The position numbers were made by a program, and so were the translations under genes. From Ulva prolifera (taxonomy: Eukaryota > Chlorophyta > Ulvophyceae > Ulvales > Ulvaceae): DNA of 64,000 nucleotides. Location: positions 1,992,001 to 2,056,000 of the forward strand of contig CM041200.1 of assembly GCA_023078555.1 (NCBI GenBank), written 5' to 3'. The notes under the pieces are model-generated. The model was not told the origin of the DNA and did not search any database. It was given only the letters and a program-made list of their open reading frames with translations. Positions 36,423 through 49,757 of this stretch are shown piece by piece. Every line of letters begins with the position of its first letter. The stretch's first letter is position 1.

Positions 36423-39400
36423 ATGAAGCTGACCAGTATCGTGTCCATACAGCACACATCTCAGTTTGGATTTGTTGATGAAGAAAACTTGTGCTACGCG
36501 GTACCGTTCGGTCTCGTCATCGAACACGTTGCGACTGGACGGCAGGTACGTTATCTATGTCCCCCTGTCATTCCTGGATGGGTCCATGTGCACAGGTTGC
36601 CATTCTTTATCCGGGTGCTGCAGAGACACCTCTGGTTGGATCATAAGTTGCACGAGGCGCAAGGGCACGCCACGTTTGCGATTGATCAAGCCAGTGGCCA
36701 GATAGCTTTGCACCAGGATGGTTGTCGGGGGGTTGTGAACATAATATGCAGCCGTACCTCTGATGTAGTTGATTCACTGGTGATACATGGAGAACAGCAT
36801 CGTGGGCAGGGCAGCATCAAGCACGAAGTGCTTTGCCACATGAGCTTCTCCAGTGATGGGACGCTTCTGGTTTTGGGAGTGCAATCACATGTGTCGACTG
36901 TGTGGATATTCTCCAGGCCATCTTCCAGGGTAGGATTTGTGCATGCGTGCAGCCACAAAGTCACCACGATGTCCACATCAAGTGTGCCGACTTTTGGACC
37001 GAGTGGCACAGAAAGCCTGTGCTGGTTAGGTCCGCTTCCAGTTCCTTTGTGCTGCATGGAATTGGCAGGATCTGAATCCATCGCAGCGAGCGAGCGCCGT
37101 TCCGATGCATTTGCAGATGAAGGTGCCATCAATGTCATTCGTATGGAACCCGTCTTAGGCCGCATCGATGTCAAGAGTTGCCAAGTAGATGTAACAGCTT
37201 TGTCAGGCAGTGACAGGTTTACTGCCCACACGTGGCACCCAGACGGCTCCTTGATCGTTGGCACACGCTGCGGTAAACTGTTCATCGTACCACAGGCTGC
37301 AGTGCCATTGGCTAGGTCGCATGAGATGGATGCGGCCAACTGCAACATGTTTCGGTTGCAACCTGTTCTTGAAGCAGAACTTTCAAGGTGGACTGCCGGT
37401 GCAATTGTCAGCTTGCACGTAGTTGGCGAAGATATTTCCATTATTTTCGAGTGCCCGGATGGAAAGGGTGGCCTTCTACTGTGGGCCGCGCTGAGCTCTT
37501 TCACCGCGGAGTCTTATGTCTCCGGATGTACAGCCCACCCTGCTTCACACCCATCGCTGAGAGCGGTACAGTTGCCTCCAGGCACAACCATCTCCTCAGC
37601 AAAATCCCTAAACCATTTACAGATTGCTGTTATGCATGACGTGTCAAAAATACTGCTATTACGCATGAAGTCAGAAGCTGATGTGGGCTCGTTTGAACTT
37701 GCATCCACTTCTCACAGTGGTCATGTGATTGGCGTAGAGACGATTCAGGGAACACCTGCAGCAGCTGGGATCCTGTTTGTAACTTTGGATGTCATGGGGC
37801 AACTGCGCGCCTTTGTCATGGAACCGAGAGCCCGGCTGGAAGCAGGTGATGTCGCTACAAAGCTCACTCTTCTGCAGAGTGGATCAATCGGGGCTCGAGG
37901 TGCAGCCATCGCTTCACACCCAATACTTCCCCTTATGGCATTGGCAACAGTGACAGGCGGGCTTTACCTGATCGGAATTCCGGAGTTCACTGGGTGCATG
38001 GCACAGAGCGAGGTTCACGAAAGCATGGGCAGTGGCTGTGTTCAGTTTTGCGCTCGCGTCATGGAAGATGAGGGAAGGAAGGAATTGAAGTGGAGCCCAG
38101 ACGGTGCTATATTGGCCTGCCTGGACATGGAAAGGGAAGAGATTATTCTACTGAAGCGAAAGGCTAGCCCATTACAAAAGGACAAGCACGTACTGGTGCC
38201 ACTGAATCGTATCACTTTGCCTCAAGCAGATCGTATCTGCTGGCACCAACCCGGAACATGCACGCCGATCCTAGTGGTTCACCAGGCAAAGGGTCACATC
38301 TTGCTGTTGGACCTTCCGAGAGAGGCTGTGGGAGCGAATGCGGCAGCTCTGACTCTCCAGTCAGTGCTGCGCAGCTCATATCGACTGACAGAACCCCTCG
38401 CAGACATGCACGTACTTCACCCGAACAGTTGTGAAGGTCACGTGAGCATCATTGGCGCCACCATGGACTGCAGCATCCGTAAGTATCGCCTATCTCTAGA
38501 GCGAAGCCGCAACACGGCCAAAAAGGCATCATCTCATGTGGTACCGTTGGCCAGCATTGAAGCCGAAGCATTACAGGTGTGACGTCCTGTGAGCCTTCAG
38601 CAACTCCATCAAAAGCTCCTTCAGCAGCTCCATCAGAACTATTTAATACTACCACGCATTGCCACTGACTGCTTGCACATGTAGGTGCTCCATGGAGTTC
38701 CCACCTGCTCCGCACTGTCACCGAGTCTTTCCACCATATTTGTGGGTTGCCGCAGTGGCACAGTGCAACATGTTGATACGTCCACACTTCAAGCCTCAAG
38801 TGCAACAGCGCAATTACATGCCACTCAGACATGTGTCACGCAGACAGGTGTCTCTGCTGTGGCTGTGTTGAGGGAGGATTGCCTGGTCACAGCTGATTGT
38901 GCTGGTGTATTGCACGCAATGGTCGTATCCAGTCGCCCAAGCATGGCATCAGTTCAGCAAACGGCAATAGCAAAGCCACTGGAGAGTTTGCCTAACAAAG
39001 CCACTGGAGAGTTTGCTGCCCAAGCGTGCCTAACCAATGGAGACAGGAAACCCCACGGTGGTGTGTTTGATGTTTCACAAGCAGCAACTTCTGGTGCGGC
39101 TGGTTTGGATATGGACCCAAGACAAGTCTTATCCATGAGTGAAGTTCTGAAAGGAATGCTGCGGCAGGTGGGCATGCATTCAGCTAGGACGGACCTAGTC
39201 ACAAAGATGTTGAGCAGGCGGGGAGGTTAATATATTGACCATTCAGTAGTATGTGCAGCAATTTGAAAGGAAGCGTGAGAAATGGCAGGACTCCATCAGC
39301 AGTGCAGTGCAGAACTGTGCCAAGCGCCTTGCTCGTCTGAAGCGGCGAAATGATGCAGTCACGGATGAGAGCGAGCGCCTGAACGCTGAGGAATTTATCA

Positions 39401-42400
39401 TTTTTCCACAGCTGGCGAAGAAACTCCAGAAGATTGGCATGGAGCGAGCTGCAGAGCTGAAAAGATGTATGCAAAACGAGGCAGCGGTGCGGTTCCTCTT
39501 ACAACTTAGCTGTGGTCAATCTTGACAGCACAGTGCTGATGAGATGCTTAGTGAAGATGGAGTCTTTGAAAGCAAAACAGATTCTGGCCAAAACCCAGTG
39601 CCAAATGATTGTGCAAGAAGCAGCTCTGTCCACCATTCCAATATACCATCCCGTGTCCCCGTTCGACTGGGCCGCAGACGAACAGCAACACGCAGGCAAG
39701 CAATATCAGCTGGTGCACAACATGGCCATGCCCATGCTGAACCCAACATCACAGCTGATTTTGGATCACCGGGCGTTTTTGCGCAGAGTTGAGCAGGTGA
39801 GCCAACATCGGCCACAGCTTTTGGTTGTCTGAATCCAACCGCCAGCCTGAAATTACTGATGGCCTACAGGCTGAGTGGTGTACACGGCCTCTAGAAGAGC
39901 AGGGTCTGTTTGCTACAGTGTCTAAAACGACCACCCATGCTGCTGCTGACGACGAGGCTACAGTAGGCACAGATATGAAACAGCAGGTACAAATTGTAAA
40001 CTGCGCCCACGCATATGGTCAAAGGCCTGGACATGAGCTCGCATTCGCGAAGTTGCACAATGGCGCATGCTCACTGTTGTATGCCCCACTTCAACTTCAT
40101 CTCCACAGGAGGAAACTTTCACAGCTTCATCTTCTCGTAGTAGAGGAGAAGGAGATAAGAAGAAGCTTCAATGATGAGTTTGATGCACTTCGCAAGGACA
40201 AGGCTAAAATCCTCGGCAAGATGGAAGAGCAGGTTCAACGCATTCGCTCGATTCAGACTGAATTGGGGGCCTCCCGGTACCCAGCCGATATTGTCAAAAT
40301 CCCAGAAGAGGAAGAGGCCAATTGGATCCGTATCGAACCACATGAACTAAAGGCAAAGCAATGGCCGTCTCCTTCTCAACGGTGTGCTGGATAGGATTGA
40401 AAGTGCTTGTTTACCTGTACTGTGACTATGGAGCGGATTGCATGGGCATGGCTGCTTCCCAAGCTGATGTAGAGAGCCGATGCAGTCGTCAATATGATGA
40501 AGAAGCAAGATGGAATGCTGAGCACGAGGCAGTTGCAAAATCAAAGAAATCTAGGGCCATTGCGCTGGACTGCATGATGAATGGTACTCTTGAGGGGCGC
40601 AATACAAACGAGGTTCAACAGGTTCAGCGACGCCAATCGTGGATGGGCATGCCCATCAAGGCCATGTCAAAGGCCCAGCGTGATGCTCTTAAGCAGTATG
40701 AGCGGCAGGTGCAAGAGGCTGAGGAGAATCTAAGAAACTTACAGCGGAAATTGGAAGTGGAGCGCAAAGCGTTGGAAGAAGAAGTGATCATGGCTATCAC
40801 ATCATTCAATACTGAAATGGCTAGTCTCGAGAAAAAAAGACTCTGGGCACAAATTCAAGTCGCAGTGACACAGCAGTTGCGTTTGAGCAATGGCACTGCG
40901 CTGCTCGAGGTACAATTCTCAGAATACACGTTATACAGTTGATAGCTTCACTGGATGCCCAAGTAATCGAATCAAATGCAGGCCACGCAGCTCTCCACAT
41001 GCGCGCAGCAGGAAAGCGGCTACTCAGCTTGGAGAACGCAGCGATTGTCAAGTTTAAGACACATTGCGGATGGACTCAAGACACAGGTGGCTGAATCCCA
41101 TGCTGAATACATGGACTTAGCACAAAGGTATAGAATGCTGGATAGATCTTTCAACAGGACTTTCCAAGGCCTGGGAGCACAATTCCAGGCAGCGCTGGAC
41201 ATATATCGGTGTGATCTCCAAGTGAAGAGTTTTCATCAATCAGAGATTTCTGTTTGTGAGCAACAACACGGGCACTGACATGCATAGTGCACGAATTGCT
41301 GAACTGGTTTCGTTCGCTGCTGCAGGGCAGCAATGCTGAATCTGTTCAATGACCTGTGCTCTGCTTGCAGAAACACGGCTGGAAGATGCATTGGGTTGAT
41401 CACTAGCCTGCATGTAGAAACATGACGGCAGCATAGGTATGCAGGAACACTGAAAAGTGCCCGACATATATCACATACGGTGTTCAACAAGGTAGCAGGG
41501 TCGCTCCTGCTCCCGAGGATATGTTGGGTACATTGCCAACAGTTGATCATGGTAAGGGCCAGCGGGACAAGCCGGGTACATCAACGGGGCCGGAAAACTC
41601 TGGGGACTTTGCCGGAAAGCCCACCTGGCGACCTGGAAGCAGTCCTCCAGCACAACCGATCTGGAACCAAGGACCAGCTCTATCAGCTGAGGATCGACCT
41701 GAAGCAATTTCAGAGGCGGACTGGAGACGGATATTGCAGTACAGGTGCACTAACTACCTATACACACACTCACACACACTCCATGAGCATCCATGCAGAA
41801 GGATTTGCACACAGTCACAATTCATTCTTTGCAGAGATTGTAGGCTAGCGCAGCTAGAACAATTGGCACATGCTTGGGAATCAGGAACAAAAATGGTCGC
41901 CACCTTGGATGCATATGATGCAGAAACTGTGTGTCTGGGAAAGAAACTCCAAGCATCTGATGACGAGACTGAGAAGCTCATGCATGATGCCCTGGTTTGC
42001 TCAATCAATGTCCCGGTTGTATTCACTGGATGTGGCGGTCAAGTAGAGATCACAGAGGACACACTGGTCCCAGACATGCACCACGCAGTCCTTGTCCACA
42101 AGGATCACATCAACATGCATAACAGCGCGATTAAACAGCAAGCTGGAAAAGTTCTCGAGCTGCTACAAATCTGCAGCCATTTGAGATCCAGGCAGCAGGG
42201 AATTGCATGGGAAATTTCAATGAGTGATCTTGCTGCAGAGCATAAAGCAGAGCATGTGAAGGAATTACAGCTGTTTCACGTGACACGGGAGGTTCAACAC
42301 CTGATCGACAGCTCCCATGAGGAATCATTGAAGAAGCCCTCAGATCTCAAAACACTCGAGAAACTGCGCGACTTGAATCAGCGTGTCCAGGTAAAGCCCT

Positions 42401-42836
42401 CGGAACAGCCGGTCCATTGCCTGGACCAGCTGACAAGGGTGAGCTTGGTATACACGAAATCTGTTCTTTGCTCGGCAAAGTCAATCATAGCTTGCGATCA
42501 CGTTTGTTTATGCAGAATACTCTAACCAAGCAGAGGTCCACAAAGTTCATCAACCTCACAGATGCTGTTGCTGAACGCCTGGAGATGAACCAAGAGCTCA
42601 GCGAAGCTACTGATGAAGCACTTCAGATGATTCAAAGATACGAACATATCAGACAGCTTTCCGATCGAAATTCAGCGGATCGAGCGGCGGGGACTGCGGT
42701 CCGCTTCAAGCGGTTGTCCATGCAAAATAAACTGCATGCGGTCGCGCTAACGCAGACTCAAGAGCTCATAGCACTTTCTGCTGAGAAGGAGGCATTGATC
42801 GAGAGAAACTTCCCAGCTTTCCGTTGTGATTTATGA
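36423..42836 (+). CDS. CFAP44: Cilia- and flagella-associated protein 44 like (WD repeats plus coiled coil)
   Basis: Axonemal protein of the CFAP43/CFAP44 pair that tethers inner dynein f to doublet microtubules. Exons: 36423-38576, 38685-39167, 39259-39486, 39563-39796, 40125-40381, 40486-40909, 41042-41221, 41518-41744, 41835-42390 and 42516-42836; about 1687 residues. The first 850 residues carry WD-like units (HVSTVWIFS; FTAHTWHPDGSLIVGT; ELKWSPDGAILACL). From exon 3 on it is charged coiled coil. Family marks are IALDCMMNGTLE, RYRMLDRSFNRTF, ELQLFHVTREVQ and the C-terminal LIERNFPAF. Exon 41042 has several possible in-frame 3' splice sites, and exon 1 could hide one in-frame intron near 36545. 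CFAP43 is the alternative, but the C-terminal coil favours CFAP44. Confidence 0.85.
38972..39016 (+). repeat. 20-bp duplication inside CFAP44-like coding exon
   Basis: The 20-mer beginning AAAGCCACTGGAG occurs at 38972-38991 and again at 38997-39016. The 25-bp offset puts the copies in different reading frames, so the same DNA codes for different residues in each. Confidence 0.9.
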
Positions 42837-43640
42837 GATAAGCTGCAGTTCAGATTCACCACGGACACACATCGCCTAGACGCCTCGCTTCAAATGTCGG
42901 CTTGGTCAGGCACCTTGATTCGAGTTTGTGATTGGTAATCGGAGGTGGGCCTAATGTTGGATTGCATTCTGCGCGATTGCGATCGTGTCGCAATGCAGCT
43001 GAATTCAGACGCAATGCGTCAGCTGTGGCGTGCTGCAATTCATGTGTGATCGGTGACCACAACGCGGTTTGAAGTACCAGACGCACGCAGCGATTGCAGA
43101 GACAGTGCATGTATTCACACATGTACGGCTCGGCCTGCCATCTCGCGTGTGTTCTGGACAAAGGATGTACAAGCACTGTCGCGGCGGAGATGATGCTGAC
43201 CAGGCCCAACGCACGCGCAAGCGAGCTCCGCTTGCTAGCGCCGTTCTCGAAGATACACAGATCAAAGATTATCAGTGGTAGCCGATACCGCACGCTCGTG
43301 CGTTTGCCGTGCGTTGCGGGGAAGCAAGAATTGGTGTGCCTGCTCTTGCTGCACCATATCATTGCGAGGCCCACAGTCCAAGCCGCATGTGCTAAAACAG
43401 ATTACACATTGATCCATCAGCAAACTGTGCCTACAGTGCATGTTCCGTATTGCAGTCGCATTTGCGCGGGGATGCAACATGAAGCACCAGCACCGTAGTT
43501 TTAAGTTGTTGCAGCTCCAAGGGTATATATTCCCGACAAATGAGGAAAGGGAATATGGCATCCTTGATTGCATATCATGTGGTCATTGTTACTCGATCTT
43601 CATGCGCTGCGCTTTTTCAGCCAGCACATCTCACCTGCAG
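42837..43640. other. Interval before branching enzyme; probably its promoter and first exon(s)
   Basis: Exon 43641 of the branching enzyme starts at a 3' splice site, so a start exon, possibly with a plastid transit peptide, should lie here. The open frames at 43069-43500 are not recognisable and are not called. Confidence 0.4.
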
Positions 43641-46600
43641 GCGATTTACAAGAACGACCCGCTTCTGGAAGGCTTTCGGGACCACCTTGACTACCGCTGG
43701 GCGCAGTACTGCCAGACCAAGGAGCGTATTGTTGAAGCCGAAGGGTCGCTGTCGCAATTTGCAAGGGTGCGCAAGTCTGCTCAGTGTCACAGTCATCAGT
43801 TGGTGCACATGCATGCAAGTGCGGGGGCAGGCCCGCAGTCTCGATTGCATTTTATGGCGCAACTCCTGCAAAGATTTGCGTTGGCGGGGGTGAGGATGTC
43901 ATGCTGGGTACACAGCATTCAATAGCTGGGCTGTTCTCATGTCCGTGGTTGCACAATGATGACACTCACAGCGCCGAAGAATGATGAGGATTTTCTGGCC
44001 TCAATTGTCGTTTCAACAGGCATGAATGCTGTTTACCTGGCTTGTATATTGTGGCTTGCTGACTGGCCGCTTCGATGGGGGGTCCGGTGAGTGCAGACAT
44101 TGCCTGGCCAGTTGCTATGATTACACCAACTTACGTCTTTAGATTCGTGGATTCCTCACCATTGTTGTTGAGTTTGTATGTCGTGACCCATTGTATTTGG
44201 TCTTTAATGCAAGCAGGCGTCATGTTCGGCGTGCGTTGTGGGTGCAAACCCGGGCCTGGGACTTCCTAATCCATCTCAATGTCCTTACATGCTTTTTGAT
44301 CACCGCTTGGCAAGTGTATTCATGCAGAAGTCTGCATTACATGCTCCAGTCCGGTCAGTTGACAAGGCTAGTGACTAAATCATGCACATTTGGTCACATG
44401 CATCAGTCAGAATGCTCGGTAGATCTGGGTTGCACATGTCATTTTTGATTGGTACACATCTGTCACGACAATGTGGCATACAAAACTGTACAAGATCACT
44501 CGATCCTGGATAGTGATGCGGAAATCGAGTCCTCCACCTGACAAGATATTGACACGCATCAATGCAGAAATATCCTGACACAGTGTGATTGGTGCCTGCT
44601 ATACTGTGGCTTTGTACTGACGTTAAGACATCAAGTCATCACAATGGTAAGAAACATTGTGTCGCGGTGCTGGCCAGAGGGAAGCGAGCATGTGATAATT
44701 TCATCGCTTTGTAACTGTGCTCTAGCTGCGCTCTTCTATTGTAAGGATCATCTCAACAGCATGCAGATACATATAGCGCATTCAAATTTCATCAGGCCAC
44801 AGCATATGTATTCAGGGGTACGAAACATTTGGCATTCACCGGAGAAATGGAGTAACGGTTTTCCGTGACTGGGCGCCGGCAGCTCAAGCCGCGTGGCTGA
44901 TAGGGGATTTCAATGAATGGGAGGGTACCCCTCTAGAGAAGGATGAATTTGGTGTATGGAGCGTTTCCTTACCGGATAAGGCTGATGGCTCTGCTGCTGT
45001 GCCCCACAACAGCCGTGTGAAGATTCGTGTACAACATTGGGATGGATGGACACTGGACCTGGTGCCTGCGTGGATAAGTTATGCAGTGATGCCGGAAGGC
45101 ATGAATTCGACTTTTGACGGCGTGCATTGGGACCCCCCGGAAGGCGAGCGGCACGTGTGGTGTGAAGACTGTCTTCAAACGCTTGCCTGCCCGTGTGCAC
45201 ACCTAGAGTGATACATACAAACTTACCACAGTGATGCATCCTGGCCAGGAGTCTTGTGACATAATTTCTGGTGCAGGAAGAATAGGAAGCCCCTTCGGCC
45301 ACAGACCTTGCGCATTTATGAAGCTCATGTCGGCATGAGCTCCGAGGAACCCATCGTTGCGTCATATACACACTTCAAGGATGAAGTGTTGCCCCGTGTA
45401 AAGAAACAGGGATACAACTGTGTACAACTCATGGCGGTGCAGGTGTGCAACTCCTTTTCACAATCATGTGGCAGTGGCTTCTCCTACAGCATGCATCACA
45501 GGTCTCACAGAGCGATGTTTGCCAGGAGCATGCGTACTATGGCAGTTTTGGGTATCATGTAACAAATCCTTTTGCCCCAGCTTCTCGAAGCGGGACTCCT
45601 GATGAGCTCAAGGCGCTGATCGATGAAGCGCATGGTCTTGGCATAGTTGTCCTGCTGGACATTGTACACAGTCACATCTGCAAGAATCAGCTTGATGGCC
45701 TGGCTGGATACGACCTTGGACAAAGTGAAGATACAAACTACTTCTGCAGTGGAGAACGCGGCTATCACACGGTACACAAATTCCCCTGACCTCGCTGGCT
45801 ATTTATACGCGCGAGTCAACTTTCCTATACCAAAGTGTGAGCAAGTTGCTGTTTCCGTGCAGCAATGGGACTCTCGGCTGCTGAACTACGCCAACTGGGA
45901 GGTGCAGAGGTGAGGACCACCGCTTCCTGCACAAGCTCAGCATGATTTCTTGGGCGATGACAGCCCTGTATTTTCAAGCATACGATATATATGCTAGCAT
46001 GGGTTTTGGCGGAGCTGTGTTTCGAGTGGCGATGGCGAATCACGTCGCCTGTGCTGCACTATTCAGTTCTGAGCAGAGCTTCCTTCTCTACACAAACTCG
46101 AGAGTGTTGTTATGCCGTTCATTTGTGGTGTGTTCGTGCTCACTCACTTTCTCCCTAGCCCGCTTTGATCGCAGCATGCATCACAGTATATTCAATCCTG
46201 TTCGGACACGGATCGGACAAGAACACTTTAAGTATCAGCTATCTGCAACCTGAACCTGCCCCTCATAACGCAGTCTAGCTGCATGAAGACTCCCATATGC
46301 ATGTTTGTACTCGTGGCGTTGTGGGGGATCACACGAGTGTCTGTCTTAAGTGTGTAATCTATTAGTTGCAGGTATTGCTTCTGTGCAAGTTGTGCATTGT
46401 CGTTCTTAGTGTGCTCCATTTTGCAGTGCAGGATTGTTTCCTTGTGCTGGTTTAGGCTGGGTGGAGGGTTTCAAGTTAATCATACAGGGGGGATGATGGC
46501 ATGCTGTTCATAGCAGATGTGATTCAGCATCTTGCAACTTACAATTCAATGGAATGCACCAGACTTCAGGCCAATTCACCATCATCAAAATGGCTTAAAG

Positions 46601-48502
46601 AGAAGCAGCGAGAAAAACCCCTTGCTGACTGGCTTGTTCTATGCAGGTATCTGCTGTCTAATGTGCGGTGGTGGATTGATGAGTTCAAATTTGATGGTTT
46701 CCGATTCGATGGGGTTACAAGCATGCTGTACCATCACCATGGTATCAATCATGGATTCACTGGTGACTATGCGGAGTACTTTTCTCCCAGTACCAATGTA
46801 GATGCATGTGTTTATCTCATGCTTGCAAACGAATTGATGCATGAACTGGAGCGTGATGCTGTGTCCATCGCAGAAGATGTTAGCGGTATGCATTGCCCTC
46901 CTGAAGTGTTGAATGTGTCCGCAGTGTTGTGACCGGTCGTGTGTCAGCCTCATTTCCCTATGTGTGCAGGCATGCCTGTATTGGGGCGCCCAGTGAGTGA
47001 AGGAGGCTTAGGATTTGATTTCCGGCTGGCAATGAGCATACCGGACATGTGGATTGATCTGTTAAAAAACTTTACCGACGAGGTATCATTCTTTCATCAT
47101 GGGCCTCTTCTCAGCCACTATTTTTTCGTTGAAGCAGGCTGAAGTTCTGAAACACATTGGGCATGACAGATGCATGGTGTGCAGTGGTGGTCCATGAATC
47201 GGATTGTATCGACGCTCTGCAACAGGAGATACACTGAGAAAACTCTTGCATACTCTGAGAGCCACGATCAGAGCATCGTAGGTGCTCTCTAGCGTCTGCC
47301 GTGCTCTGCTGGCTGGCAGTGTAGTCAACGCATGTACGTCTTATGTGATTGAGTAAAGGGTGCATGTCACTGGGCTTTTGTTCAGGTGATAAGACTGTGG
47401 CCATGTGGCTGATGAACGCTGAGCTTTATGATGGCATGTCAACATTTGATGAGGCCTCTGAAGTGGTCGTGCGGGGGATGGCTTTGCATAAAATGATTCA
47501 TACAGTTACCATGTGCCTTGGTATGTGTTCTACAGCAGCTTTGGTGGAATCGTAAGTGCAGCGAGCAATGCTGTCAATGACAGCAATTTTTGTTGATTGT
47601 ACTTCATGCACTTCGGTAAATTCCTATCTGGTCCAGGTGGAGATGCATGGCTGACTTTCATGGGGAATGAATTTGGACACCCAGAATGGATTGTGTGCAT
47701 CTCTTGATCTTTGCCAGCCTTGTGCATTTTCGAACACCAAACTTTTTTGTCGGCATATCAGTCCATCGGTGTGCAGGACTTCCCCCGTGACGGAAATGAC
47801 TGGAGTCATCAGTATGCAAGACGGCAGTGGACGCTGGCTGACACAGGTGCGATACCATTTTTCTTTCAATCTGATATCAGGTAATTCTTGATATGAGCAC
47901 TACAAAAAGCCCTGCAGAGTATTTGAGATATCATCAGCTAGCGAAGTTTGACCAGGACATCAATTACCTGGACAGCGTCTACGAGTTTTCATGTGCATCT
48001 CATCAAATCGTATCAGAGGCTAGTGAAGACAAGAAACTACTTGTGTGCGAACGTGGGCCGCTTCTGTTCGTTTTCAACTTCCACCCTGCAAATGACTACA
48101 CAGATTTGAAGGTGTGTTGCAAATCATTGACACAGTCTTTCCTTTCACTCAAGTGAGCATGAATCGCTTGAGGGTACCACATGTATGGCCTGAATCTTCC
48201 TTACGCCCCTGCTCGTCTTTCAGGTTGGTGTGGGTGAGGGGGGTAAGTATAAAATCATCCTGGACAGTGATGCTCTGCATTTCGGCGGTCCTGGGCGTGT
48301 GCCCCATGATCCCGAGCTTTTCTCCACTCCTGAAGGAGAGCCTGGAAAACCAGAGACGAACTTCAATAAACGGCCTCATTCAATCATTTTGCCCAACTCA
48401 CCAAGCAGGACTGTCATCGTATATGCCAACATGGACAAGAAGGATCTGTGGGCAAGGGCGACAAAGCAGGTAGAGGTGAATGATGCTCGCAGCTCTTGGT
48501 GA
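43641..48502 (+). CDS. 1,4-alpha-glucan (starch/glycogen) branching enzyme, GH13 (5' end incomplete)
   Basis: Makes alpha-1,6 branches in starch. Thirteen exons: 43641-43766, 44816-45159, 45277-45442, 45526-45771, 45863-45909, 46647-46885, 46970-47082, 47185-47281, 47386-47520, 47637-47692, 47777-47846, 47918-48111 and 48224-48502; 703 residues, all in frame. The N-terminal helix ([11 protein letters not shown]) and CBM48 ([19 protein letters not shown]) precede the GH13 barrel. Catalytic regions: LDIVHSH (I), [12 protein letters not shown] with the nucleophile Asp (II), IAEDVSGMP with the acid Glu (III), and YSESHDQ (IV). [10 protein letters not shown] follows, then an all-beta C-terminal domain with ANMDKKDLW. 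The 1-kb first visible intron is the longest. A TGTAA near 48650 could end the mRNA. The plastid transit exon is not seen. Confidence 0.96.
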
Positions 48503-49749
48503 TATGTGGTCATGCCGTGGCAGCAGATGCACGCCATTCAACCCCTGAGTGTCTGTCCAGGAGGGCATCGGTAGCATGTTGAGAAGGCTGACTGGATTTT
48601 GATTGGAATACGCCTGATTTCATAGATGAAACGCAGATTGATTCATCGCTGTAAAGTAGGTGACATGAGCGCCATCCACAAAGCCCGATTCTCTGATGTA
48701 CCGCCTTAGATATATTTATATTTCCTCCCAGCAGCCGGCTTATGACTTGCTTCATCCGTCCAGTTCACCATGCAATCACAGCTAAATGTGGTGAGTCAGC
48801 AGGATTGGATAGGGTTGGCTGTACGTCTACCCTACCAATCCCTCAACAATCACCTATCTGCTAGCATGGACTAATTATGCAACGCTCGATTTCTCGGATG
48901 TCTCTGATAGTACTCGAGGAACTGTTGTTAGGATATATGCAGATTTGGGTGCGTTTGAAGACACATTAGCATACATGCTGCGACATTGATTCATGTCAGC
49001 GATCAGCGCCCCAACATGATCCACCTGGACTTATGAACATCCAGCGTAAAATCTTCAACAATGTCGGCTCCGTCATCGGGTTCACATAACTGCATTGTGT
49101 TGTTCAAAATGCGCTTTTGGTGTGCTTCAGCGGCCACCACATGTCTACCAACGTCGACATGACCCCACACTGTTCGACTGCTGCCAACATAAAGTGCATC
49201 CCTTCACGTCACTGACCAATCATTCTGGTACCACAGTTAAGATGTTCCAATCAGCCTTTTTCATATATATACCGGCAGGGCTGTGGTATGTGCTCGTGCC
49301 CGGCCAAGTGCCATGAATGAGTGAGCGGATTTGCGAGTGGATTCCGAGAAAAGGCTCCAGAACCGGCCACTGTCCCTTGTAACTATATATACCGGACACG
49401 AGCACGTACCACAGCCCCGCCGGTGATTCCAGCCAAAGATTGAAGCCCCGCACGGAGCACATGAGCATTCCCTATGCACAACGCCACAATCAATCGGCAC
49501 AAAGCATTCGGCAGAAGCACACCATGGTCCACGACACACACCGAGACGCAACCTCCGCCAGCCGATCCAAATGATCCATAGCAGGCTGTCCCAACCGACC
49601 ATGGGTCACATGCAGCAACGGCACAAAACTATATGCATCAGGGTTGTACGCACGATTAGCATTGCGTTTCTGCATGTCCCGCACCAGACCCGACCTCCCG
49701 GGCCGCTTGGCTGCAATAGGTGACAGCACAGGGGTTCGCAGCCGTATAT
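48503..49749. other. Intergenic region with an inverted repeat
   Basis: No gene is supported. The segment 49264-49423 contains a pair of inverted arms described separately. Other frames are short and unrecognised. Confidence 0.45.
49264..49423. repeat. Imperfect inverted repeat, 32-bp arms
   Basis: Arm 1 (49272-49303) and arm 2 (49392-49423) are reverse complements at 29 of 32 positions; each starts and ends with CCGG. TATATATACC directly precedes both arms in the same orientation (about 49264 and 49384). About 88 bp separate the arms. It could be a small fold-back element, a cruciform or a transcribed hairpin. Confidence 0.8.
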
Positions 49750-49757
49750 ATGTACAT

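Noticed and set aside
40910..41041. Tiny 24-nt exon reading LIASLDAQ in the CFAP44-like gene
   Set aside because: It would need an intron of only about 28 bp; a single 132-bp intron gives a continuous coiled coil.
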